This document shows positions 18,310 to 25,277 of a DNA stretch of 64,000 nt, one piece after another. The DNA lies in contig NZ_CADIKH010000004.1 of the NCBI RefSeq assembly GCF_902859855.1, forward strand, positions 248,001-312,000, written 5' to 3'. The translations under genes were made by a program, and so were the position numbers. The notes under the pieces were generated by a model that searched no databases, had not been told where the DNA came from, and was given only the letters and a program-made list of their open reading frames with translations. Numbering within the stretch: position 1 is the stretch's first letter; every line of letters begins with the position of its first letter. Origin of the DNA: Paraburkholderia humisilvae (lineage in GTDB: Bacteria; Pseudomonadota; Gammaproteobacteria; Burkholderiales; Burkholderiaceae).

Positions 18310-20601
18310 TCAGTGCAGCGTCGCGGGCGGCGGCACGTTGGGTTGCGCGGCCAGCGGCTCGCTCTCCACGCGCGCGGTTGAGACCGGCTGCACCTGCGGC
18401 TCGTCGGGCGCAGCGGCTCTCGCCATCTGCGTCGCGACCGCGGTTGCCGCTGCGGCCCCGGGTGGCTGCGCTGGGCTCAAGACCGGCGGTCCGTGCGGCG
18501 CGTCGGATGCAGCCGTCCTCGCCATCTGCGTCGCGATCGCGGCGGCAGCGGCGGATGGCTGCGGCGGACTCGAGACCGGCGGCGCGGCGGCATTGGTGGA
18601 CGGGCCGGGGTGCGGCACGGGCGCACCGGGCGCTCCAGGCGTGACAGGCGATAGCGGGGTAACCGGCGCAACCGGTGTATTCAGGTTCGAGGCCCCCGCT
18701 GGCGCGCCGCCTGCCACTGGCTCCTGGCCGACCGCACCGGCTGCTCCGGGGACCGGCTGCGGCGCCGTCTGCGCTGGCGTAGCATGGCCGGCCGGCACGC
18801 TGCCCGACGGTTCGGGCACGATGGCCGGCGCACCTGGCACAGCCGGTACACCCGAAGCCGGCGCGACCGGCGCCGCGGGCTTGCTGCCTTCCATATTGCC
18901 GGTCGCGTAGACGACGCCTTCATTGACGTTCGCGAAGCTATCCGTCGGCATCGGATACGCCCTCGGCAGCGGTTTCGCGAGACGCGGCGTCACGACGAAC
19001 ACGAGTTCCGTCTTGTCTTCCTGGAAGTTCGTGCTGCGAAACAGCGCGCCGAGCACCGGCACTTCGCCGACGCCGGGCAATGCCTTGATCGTGCCTGTCA
19101 CATTGCTCTTCAACAGGCCGCCGATCGCAAAGCTCTGGCCGTCGTACACCTGTAACGTCGTGGTGGCGCGCCGCGTGGTGATAAGCGGCAGGATCGCCGT
19201 CGAGTTCACGCCGGCCGCCGTGACCGCGACGCCGGTCGGCGACAGCTCGGACACTTCCGGCGCGACTTTCAGGTTGATGCGACCGTTCTCCAGCACCGTG
19301 GGCGTGAACGTGAGGCCGACGCCGAACGGCTCTTCCTGCAGGGTGATGGTCGTGCCGCCCGTGCCGTTGCTTTGCGGCACCGGAATGAATACCTTGCCTC
19401 CCGCGAGGAAGCTTGCTTCCTGGCCGCTGATCGCCATCAGGTTCGGCTCCGCGAGAATCTTCACCAGCTGGTCGGTCTTCTGTGCATCGATCGCGAGACT
19501 AAGCGGCAAGTTGTTCGCTTTCGATGCGGCCGCGAGGCCGAGGCCACCCGACAGGAATTGCGCGAGCAGACCGAAGCTCCAGCTGCCGATGCTGCCTTGC
19601 AGGTTGGCCTGTGCGCCGAGCTGGTCGATCAGCGTCTTCGACACTTCAGCCACCTTCACTTCGAGCATCACCTGTTGCGGCGCGGCGACTTGCATCATGT
19701 TGATCACGCGCTGCGATTTGTCCGCGCCACCATTCAGTCCCGGGGCCGCGCCGCCGCCGAACCCGACCGGCATGATGGCGGCAATCGGCAGCGGGCCCGC
19801 GCCTGCAGGCGCCGCCGCTGCGTGTCCGGACGGCTGCGGCAGCGCCGAATTCGGGCGTGACGTGAACGCGTGCGCGAGATCGATGATCCGCGTCGCCACC
19901 GTCGCGTCGCTCACGGTGCCGGTCAGTACCAGCGCGTCGCCCGCCGCCATCACCTGCACACCGCGCTCGTTCGGCATCAGCCGCAGAATGGTCTGCTGCA
20001 GCCCGGCCGGATCGGCGCCGACCACCACGTCGATTACGCTGCACGAACCGCTTCTGCCCTGCACGATCATATTGGTCGTGCCGATGTCGGAGCCCAGCAG
20101 ATACAGGGTTTGCGGCGACACCAGCATGGTCTGCACGATCGCCGGATTGCCGACCGTGCGCTGGCGGACCGGCTCGCCCAGATTGACGAGCGTCGATTTG
20201 CCAAGCGGCACCGTGACCGTGCTCTGCTCGCTCACCTGCCCCGTGCAGTTCGGTCCCTTGCCGCCGCTCACCATCGCCAGGCCGCCGGCGGCACCGGCGG
20301 CGCCCAGCGCGGCGTGGACCGGCGCGTTCGCGGCGACCGTGACCGGCATTTGCGGCAGCGGCACGTCGGCGGCCGGCAGCACCACTGCCTGCATCGCGGC
20401 AGCCGGCATCGTCCTTGCGATCATGCCAGCCGACGCGGTCCGATCGCCGATGCTCTCCGCCTGCGCGGTCGGCAGCACCCACAGGAACGCGCCGATCGTT
20501 CCCAACATAACGGTCAGCGCCATACTGGCCACCGCCGGTCGTTGCTTCCTCGCTTCACGCCTTTGCGACCAATGCGCCAGACGAGCCGATTTCGCGTCCA
20601 T
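18310..20601 (-). CDS. rcpA: Tad outer-membrane secretin RcpA (CpaC)
   Basis: A 763-residue secretin forming the outer-membrane pore for the Flp pilus. A long signal sequence ends near AQAES. A pilus-type N-terminal domain follows (TVTVPLGKSTLVNLGEPVRQRTVGN, YLLGSDIGTTNMIVQGRSG), then a BON/N1-like region. The secretin core runs from about residue 310 (VMLEVKVAEVSKTLIDQLG) to 540 (VPVLGALFRSTNFQEDKTELVFVVTPRL). The last 200 or so residues are an unusual Pro/Ala-rich tail with an internal tandem duplication. ATG follows GGGGGAAGGA. Confidence 0.93.
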   Translation of the reverse strand: MDAKSARLAHWSQRREARKQRPAVASMALTVMLGTIGAFLWVLPTAQAESIGDRTASAGMIARTMPAAAMQAVVLPAADVPLPQMPVTVAANAPVHAALGAAGAAGGLAMVSGGKGPNCTGQVSEQSTVTVPLGKSTLVNLGEPVRQRTVGNPAIVQTMLVSPQTLYLLGSDIGTTNMIVQGRSGSCSVIDVVVGADPAGLQQTILRLMPNERGVQVMAAGDALVLTGTVSDATVATRIIDLAHAFTSRPNSALPQPSGHAAAAPAGAGPLPIAAIMPVGFGGGAAPGLNGGADKSQRVINMMQVAAPQQVMLEVKVAEVSKTLIDQLGAQANLQGSIGSWSFGLLAQFLSGGLGLAAASKANNLPLSLAIDAQKTDQLVKILAEPNLMAISGQEASFLAGGKVFIPVPQSNGTGGTTITLQEEPFGVGLTFTPTVLENGRINLKVAPEVSELSPTGVAVTAAGVNSTAILPLITTRRATTTLQVYDGQSFAIGGLLKSNVTGTIKALPGVGEVPVLGALFRSTNFQEDKTELVFVVTPRLAKPLPRAYPMPTDSFANVNEGVVYATGNMEGSKPAAPVAPASGVPAVPGAPAIVPEPSGSVPAGHATPAQTAPQPVPGAAGAVGQEPVAGGAPAGASNLNTPVAPVTPLSPVTPGAPGAPVPHPGPSTNAAAPPVSSPPQPSAAAAAIATQMARTAASDAPHGPPVLSPAQPPGAAAATAVATQMARAAAPDEPQVQPVSTARVESEPLAAQPNVPPPATLH
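18395..18583 (-). repeat. Two tandem copies of an approximately 33-codon unit in the rcpA tail
   Basis: The segments starting at 18395 and 18494 are direct repeats 99 bases apart, with imperfect identity; the second copy is six bases shorter. Both encode an ATQMARxAAxDxP core followed by a Pro-rich stretch near the C-terminus of RcpA. The period is a whole number of codons, so copy-number change would keep the frame. Confidence 0.7.
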
Positions 20602-20744
20602 GTCCTTCCCCCGTTCACGTACTGCCTTTACCGCTTATATGAGTAGCTGCGTGCTGCGTACTGCCTGTTGTTCGTTGCCGCCTGCTCTGTTGCTTTGCTG
20701 CCGCCGCGGTGCGTCCGGTCGCCGAACCGCTTAAGGCGATTCGC

Positions 20745-21578
20745 TCAGAAACATTCCTTCGTCGTCTCGCCGCCGACGATCACCCGCACGCAATTCGTGG
20801 GCTCGCGTGCGACAACCTTGCGGATCACGCGGGGCGCCGGTGCGGGCGCGGAAGCCGGCGCGGGCACAGCGACGTCAAGCAGTGTCGTGCGCGTCGCGCC
20901 GGCGGTCGTCGCCGCCTGTGGGTCGACCTGATTGCGCAGCACCAGCGACAACGTGCCGATGCTGCGTGCCAGGTCGATCTTCTCTGCCTGGTCGGGCGTG
21001 ACTTCGAGCGTCACCGCGTCGACCACTTTCGGCTTGGTCTCGTCGCGCGCGACTTCCTGCGCGATCGCGAGCACCAGAATCTTTTCCAGCACGATCTTCG
21101 AGATGTGCTGATCACGCGAACCCGTCGCCATGCCCGGATCTTTCTCGGTGTTGACGATGATGTCGACGTAGTTGCCCGGCAGCGCGAAGCCCGCGACGCC
21201 GATCACGTCGTTCACGCGCACCGTGATCGCCCGCTTGCCTTCATTGATCACCGCCGACAGGCCGCCGACCGTGCCGACCGGCGACAGCTTCGCTTCAAGC
21301 ACCGGTTCGCCGTGCAGCGTGCTTTCCTTCAGCACGCGGCCGTCGAGCTTCTGCGGGTCGCTGAACGTGCCTGGCGGCACGCTGGTCGACGGCCAGTCGA
21401 CCACTTTCAGCACGTCGGGCGTGAGGCGCTGGCCGAGGCTGATATCGGCGGTCGCGACGACGACTTTCGCGCTCGACGATGTTGTCTGCGAGATCATCCA
21501 GCGTGAGCCGAAGACCACCGCCGCCAGGCCTGCCGCCGTCGCGAGCAGCAGCATGAATATCGCGCGTGAGTTGTTCAT
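20745..21578 (-). CDS. rcpC: Flp pilus assembly protein RcpC (CpaB)
   Basis: A 277-residue protein with an N-terminal membrane anchor (AIFMLLLATAAGLAAVVFGSRWM). An SAF domain follows (VVVATADISLGQRLTPDVLKVVDWPS), then the CpaB/RcpC domain (GKRAITVRVNDVIGVAGFALPGNYVDIIVNT). It is periplasmic and helps the secretin function. A Pro/Ala-rich linker precedes a basic tail ending in GGETTKECF. ATG at 21578 has GGAG seven bases upstream; the longer open frame upstream looks non-coding. Confidence 0.92.
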   Translation of the reverse strand: MNNSRAIFMLLLATAAGLAAVVFGSRWMISQTTSSSAKVVVATADISLGQRLTPDVLKVVDWPSTSVPPGTFSDPQKLDGRVLKESTLHGEPVLEAKLSPVGTVGGLSAVINEGKRAITVRVNDVIGVAGFALPGNYVDIIVNTEKDPGMATGSRDQHISKIVLEKILVLAIAQEVARDETKPKVVDAVTLEVTPDQAEKIDLARSIGTLSLVLRNQVDPQAATTAGATRTTLLDVAVPAPASAPAPAPRVIRKVVAREPTNCVRVIVGGETTKECF

Positions 21579-21637
21579 ATCCGGTCTCCTACCGATTCCG
21601 TTACTCGATTCTTGATGGCGCTCGTTGCATGGGCGGA

Positions 21638-23086
21638 CTACGCGGTCGCGAAGCGCCGGATCACGTCGCCCGCGTGATTCGGCCGCACCGGCAACATGTC
21701 CGGCGCACCCGTGTTGGCGAAATAGCTGTTCCACGCGCGCTGCAGCGTGTCGGGCGTCGCGACCGGCGGCTCTTCACGGTAGGCCGCATGCGCCACCATG
21801 AGGCTCAGCAGATCGCGCGGATAACACGCAAGCAGCGGACGGCGGGCCGGCTGATGTAACCGGTAAACCAGAAAATCGAATGCATCGTCGTCGCAGCGCA
21901 CGCCCAATTCCCCGCATAGATTCGTGAACAGCAAGCGGTACTCGTGCTGCGGCAGCGGCCCGACGTACAGCTTGCAGCCGAGGCGCCGCAGAAATGCGTC
22001 GTCGCCGAGCTGGTCGGGCGTGAGGTTGCTCGAGAACGCGAGGCGCACGTCGAACGGCAGCTGGAAGCGCGCGCCGTTTTGCAGCGACAGCGTTTCGATG
22101 CCGCGCCCGAGCGGGGCGATCCAGCGGTTCAGCAGATCTTGCGGCGCGACGCGCTGACGGCCCAGGTCGTCGACGATATACAGGCCGTTGTTCGCCTTCA
22201 CGTGGCCGGGCGCCTGATAGAAACCGGCGCCGACGTCATAGCAGAGCTCGAGCATGTCGAGCGTCAGCTCGCCGCCGGCCATCACGACCGGCCGTTCACA
22301 GCGCTGCCAGCGGCGGTCCGCGGGCATCGTCAGCGAGGTGACCCGCGCGGGCGGGCAGGCATCCGCGGTGCTTTCGCCATGCGCCGCGGCGGCGCACGGC
22401 ACATGTACGAGCGGGTCGAAGATCTGCACGATCGAGCGGTCGATCAGCAGCGCGTACGGCACGTCGATCGTACCCGGCATCAGCCGCGCCAGCGCTTCGG
22501 CCAGATGCGTCTTGCCGCCGCCGGCCGGACCGTACAGCAGGATCGGCCGGCCCGAGTTCATCGCGCCGCCCACTTCGTCGACCATCGTCTCGGTCAGCGT
22601 GAGCCCGGCCAGCGCGGCGCGTGCGAACGGCCGCGAGATGCGCATCAGGTTCACCGACTGGCGCGCGACCGCTTGCACATACGCGTCGAGCGTGACCGGC
22701 GCAGGGCCGACATACGCGCACCGCGCGAGATAGCCGATCGCGCGTACGCGGCCCTCTTCGGTCAACTGGTACTGCACGTCGAAGTCGGCCGCTCCCCGGT
22801 GCGTGACTTCGAGTTGGCGCTCGCGAATCATGAAACCTGTGACTTCGTCGAGTACCGGTATCGCCAGCTTCAGGCGCTCCACCAGATGCGCCAGGCTGAT
22901 CTTGCCTTCGACCGCGGCGGCCTTCGCGGTCAGCTCGGCGAGAAACGGCAGGTCGAGGCCGGTCTGGCCCACAGTCTGCGGGGCACGGCCCACACCCGCC
23001 GCCTGTGATGCATTGCCGCGCGACCCGATATCGTGCGTATCGATATCGCGCAGCCCAGCCTCGCCCGGTCCATGAGCGTTGTTCAT
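21638..23086 (-). CDS. AAA+ ATPase of the Tad locus, unknown role
   Basis: A 482-residue ATPase not among the standard Tad proteins. After a variable head, residues 45-130 look like a winged-helix or adaptor domain. A AAA+ core follows, with Walker A GPAGGGKT (186-193), Walker B LYIVDD (302-307) and a sensor-1-like FSSN near 355. A C-terminal lid (YPRDLLSLMVAHAAY) resembles MoxR-like or RuvB-like lids. It sits between tadV and rcpC on the same strand with a 59-base gap to rcpC, so co-transcription is likely. It could remodel a pilus component or regulate assembly; nothing in the sequence fixes the substrate. Confidence 0.75.
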   Translation of the reverse strand: MNNAHGPGEAGLRDIDTHDIGSRGNASQAAGVGRAPQTVGQTGLDLPFLAELTAKAAAVEGKISLAHLVERLKLAIPVLDEVTGFMIRERQLEVTHRGAADFDVQYQLTEEGRVRAIGYLARCAYVGPAPVTLDAYVQAVARQSVNLMRISRPFARAALAGLTLTETMVDEVGGAMNSGRPILLYGPAGGGKTHLAEALARLMPGTIDVPYALLIDRSIVQIFDPLVHVPCAAAAHGESTADACPPARVTSLTMPADRRWQRCERPVVMAGGELTLDMLELCYDVGAGFYQAPGHVKANNGLYIVDDLGRQRVAPQDLLNRWIAPLGRGIETLSLQNGARFQLPFDVRLAFSSNLTPDQLGDDAFLRRLGCKLYVGPLPQHEYRLLFTNLCGELGVRCDDDAFDFLVYRLHQPARRPLLACYPRDLLSLMVAHAAYREEPPVATPDTLQRAWNSYFANTGAPDMLPVRPNHAGDVIRRFATA

Positions 23087-23328
23087 CTGACTTCCCCCGT
23101 ATCTGGTCAGCTTTTTGTTGCGCTTCTTGTTTCGCTTTTTGGTTCGCTTCCTGCCCCGTTATCCGGCCCGATCTGTGTCCGGCCTTCTCGCCTGCTTGCT
23201 TCACTGCTTGTGATAGTTGTTGTGCTTGTCCCGCCCGTTATCCGCACGCCCCCACATGCGGGTCCTGCCTCGCGGAGCCTCTGCCTGTCTGCGCAGGTCT
23301 GACTCTCGTTGCTCTGTGGTGCTTCGTG

Positions 23329-23865
23329 TTACTGCACGCTCAACACCATCGTGCTCAACGCGCCGATCGCGATCGCGACGCCGAACGGCATCCGGCCGAC
23401 CGACAATGCACGCATCACCTCTCCGTGCTGCACGACCTGCCGCCACCCGCCCGTCACTGAAAGCAGCATCGAGTACGTGTTCGACAAGCCGTCCTTCATG
23501 CGCCTTTTCAGCAGCATCACGGTCAGCGCCCAGACCCCGCCGATCGCGCAGGCGATCATCGCGGTCTCAATCGCGCCGCTTATGCCGAACCACGCACCGA
23601 CCGCGGCCATCAACTTGACATCGCCGGCACCGACCGCGCGCACCATGTATCCCGGCAGGAAGATCAGGCCGCCGACCAGCGATCCGGCGAACCAGACGGC
23701 CAGGCCATCGACTGCGCCGTACAGCATCCATTGCGCGGGCAGCGCGGCGACCAGCGCCGTCGCGACCAGCCAGTTCGGAATGCGGCGCGTGCGCAGGTCG
23801 AGCGCGGCGGCGGTGATCACCAGCAACAGGACACAGGGTCCGAGCGGAAAAGGAACGGCGTTCAT
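23329..23865 (-). CDS. tadV: Prepilin peptidase TadV (CpaA)
   Basis: A 178-residue membrane aspartic peptidase (A24 family, short form). The two catalytic aspartates are in AAALDLRTRRIPN, near residue 22, and GAGDVKLMAAVG, near residue 83, the GxGD motif. About five hydrophobic segments are visible. It should cleave the Flp prepilin and the TadE-like pseudopilins at the inner membrane. ATG at 23865 has GGAG six bases upstream. The longer open frame upstream is Arg/Pro-rich and runs back past the flp stop codon, so it was not used. Confidence 0.93.
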   Translation of the reverse strand: MNAVPFPLGPCVLLLVITAAALDLRTRRIPNWLVATALVAALPAQWMLYGAVDGLAVWFAGSLVGGLIFLPGYMVRAVGAGDVKLMAAVGAWFGISGAIETAMIACAIGGVWALTVMLLKRRMKDGLSNTYSMLLSVTGGWRQVVQHGEVMRALSVGRMPFGVAIAIGALSTMVLSVQ

Positions 23866-23959
23866 CGACGTCTCCGGTGTATGCGGTGCGCTGTGAAACT
23901 CGCGACGCTGCTGGCCTGGCGCGCAGACCATTGCGGCGCGTGCGGACCCGGCCGGCCCG

Positions 23960-23993
23960 GCTCTGCCCCGCCGCGTTGCTTGCGCGGCAGAGC
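23960..23993 (-). other. Hairpin between flp and tadV
   Basis: GCTCTGCC at 23960-23967 pairs with GGCAGAGC at 23986-23993, and an inner GCG/CGC pair shortens the loop. It lies in the gap downstream of the pilin gene. No U-tract follows, so it is not a classical intrinsic terminator. It could act as an attenuator or RNA-stability element that keeps pilin expression above that of the assembly genes. Confidence 0.35.
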
Positions 23994-24016
23994 GGGCTTC
24001 GCGGGAGCCGCGTCGC

Positions 24017-24205
24017 TCAGGTGCCGGTGTTCTTCGAAGCCGTCTGCAGCGCGGTGGAGATGGTGTTGAAAATGGTCTGGATGCTCGCGCCGGCAAGCGT
24101 CGCGCCGCCGATGATCATCACCGAAATCAGACCCACCAGCAGTCCGTACTCGATTGCTGCCGCACCTTCTTCGTCACGCAGAAATTGTTGAATCGCCTTC
24201 TTCAT
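24017..24205 (-). CDS. flp: Flp-type major pilin
   Basis: A 62-residue type IVb prepilin. A short basic leader (MKKAIQQFLRDEEG) ends in Gly14. The mature protein begins AAAIEYGLLVG, with the conserved Glu19-Tyr20 of the Flp motif, then a hydrophobic helix (LISVMIIGGATLAGA) and a short polar tail. TadV would cleave after Gly14. It is the first gene of the Tad locus, preceded by GGGGGT. Two sigma-54 promoter-like sites lie upstream. Confidence 0.95.
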   Translation of the reverse strand: MKKAIQQFLRDEEGAAAIEYGLLVGLISVMIIGGATLAGASIQTIFNTISTALQTASKNTGT

Positions 24206-24268
24206 GCTAACCCCCGTAGAGTGAAGTTGAACTACCGTAAAAAGCCGCTGCGCCTGGATACGCATCGG

Positions 24269-24283
24269 CAACTGCCCGCCCAA
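24269..24283 (-). promoter_or_regulatory. Weak sigma-54 promoter candidate close to flp
   Basis: Reading toward flp the sequence is TGGGCG-N5-TTGC. The invariant GG and GC are ten bases apart as sigma-54 needs, but three other -24 bases differ from consensus. The predicted transcript would begin near 24257, about 50 bases before the flp start. The 15-base inverted repeat is centred about 93 bases upstream of that point, a normal enhancer distance. Confidence 0.3.
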
Positions 24284-24333
24284 GGCGGACGGACAAATCG
24301 GCATCGCCTCCCGGTTGCTTCGTCCCGGTGGTC

Positions 24334-24366
24334 GCGAATGATCCGTACGATGTACGAATCATTCGC
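24334..24366. promoter_or_regulatory. 15-base inverted repeat, likely activator or repressor site
   Basis: GCGAATGATCCGTAC (24334-24348) and GTACGAATCATTCGC (24352-24366) form arms complementary at 14 of 15 positions around a GAT spacer. Such a long, near-perfect dyad in a divergent control region is typical of a dimeric DNA-binding protein site. The adjacent Fis-family activator is the obvious candidate. Confidence 0.6.
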
Positions 24367-24530
24367 TCCACTCTTCTTCCGACGTCGCCCCCCATTTGGC
24401 CCCGCCGCCTCCACGTCTCGCGGTAGTCCCCGACCGCGAAACGCAAAGTCCCCAAATTGCTGCCCAGTCCCGGTTCACTGTTTCGACCGATGTTTCCGGA
24501 CAGCAACGAATCCGTTGTGGCCGAGCTATC

Positions 24531-24545
24531 GCAATGGGTGTGCCA
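24531..24545 (-). promoter_or_regulatory. Consensus sigma-54 (-24/-12) promoter facing flp
   Basis: Read on the minus strand, 24545 to 24531 is TGGCAC-ACCCA-TTGC, an exact match to the TGGCAC-N5-TTGC consensus. Transcription would begin near 24519, giving a leader of about 315 bases before flp. A sigma-54 activator gene lies next door, which raises the likelihood that the site is real. Confidence 0.6.
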
Positions 24546-24621
24546 TGAGGGCGCAAACCCTTGTGGCACCGTGCTTGGTGCGCTGGCGAACATGGGCGGA
24601 TCTGTCTTTCAGGTTGCCGAC

Positions 24622-24637
24622 GTTTCGGGACCGAAAC
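24622..24637. promoter_or_regulatory. Perfect 7-2-7 palindrome upstream of the sigma-54 promoter
   Basis: GTTTCGG-GA-CCGAAAC is a perfect inverted repeat centred about 110 bases upstream of the predicted start from the consensus sigma-54 promoter, within the usual range for an enhancer site. It is unlike the dyad at 24334, so the two may bind different proteins. Confidence 0.4.
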
Positions 24638-25277
24638 ATTTTTTGAATAGGGTTCGGTATGCGAATCGCGTGCGAAAGAGCCAGGCGGCGCCGGTAAGAA
24701 AGACCGTGACGTGTCCGCAAACCCGCGACGGCTATGACTTTGCGGTCAAATCTGCCGGCCGCCGAGCGGGCCGGATTCACGTCAGACATGGCGTGGCAAA
24801 TATGTCGCAACATTGAGACAACGCGCGATGCACGCGTTTGAAACGTTCACTGGGTTGATTCCCGGTTGATACGGGTCGGCGCGCAAGCCTTTCCTGGCGA
24901 GGCTTCGTGTTGTTCGCCGATGAATCACCGGCGGGCCGCACGACCGCGCGGCCGGTTTCTGCATCCTGATTTGTGCTTATACAAACGCGTTGACCTTTCC
25001 ATTATTTTTACTTCACGTGCCGTATTCATGCGACGATAGGAACGTCGCCCACGGCGACGGAAATGTGCAGGAGCGCAAAGGAATGTCCCGTCGGGCGGAC
25101 CACTGCGGCACGGCGCAATGCGGCGCGACACGTAGGCAAACGCGGAACGCAAACGCAGCACGTGCAACGCACGATCAGGTTCGCGAAGACGGACCGGGCC
25201 ATAACGACCGCTGTCGAAATCGAAGGATCACTGGCCGCGTGCCGCCGCGCCCGGCCAATATCCAACCGGGGGGTACC

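Larger units (their letters stand above)
24206..25277. promoter_or_regulatory. Divergent control region between flp and the sigma-54 activator gene
   Basis: A 1,072-base stretch with no convincing gene on either strand. It contains two -24/-12 type promoters facing flp and two operator-like inverted repeats, described separately. The part nearest the regulator gene (about 24830-25277) has scattered AT-rich tracts but no sigma-70 promoter with good spacing was recognised. Confidence 0.6.

Noticed and set aside
24562..24577. Plus-strand TGGCAC-N5-TTGG, near a sigma-54 promoter
   Set aside because: The essential GC of the -12 element is replaced by GG, and no gene begins within 600 bases downstream.
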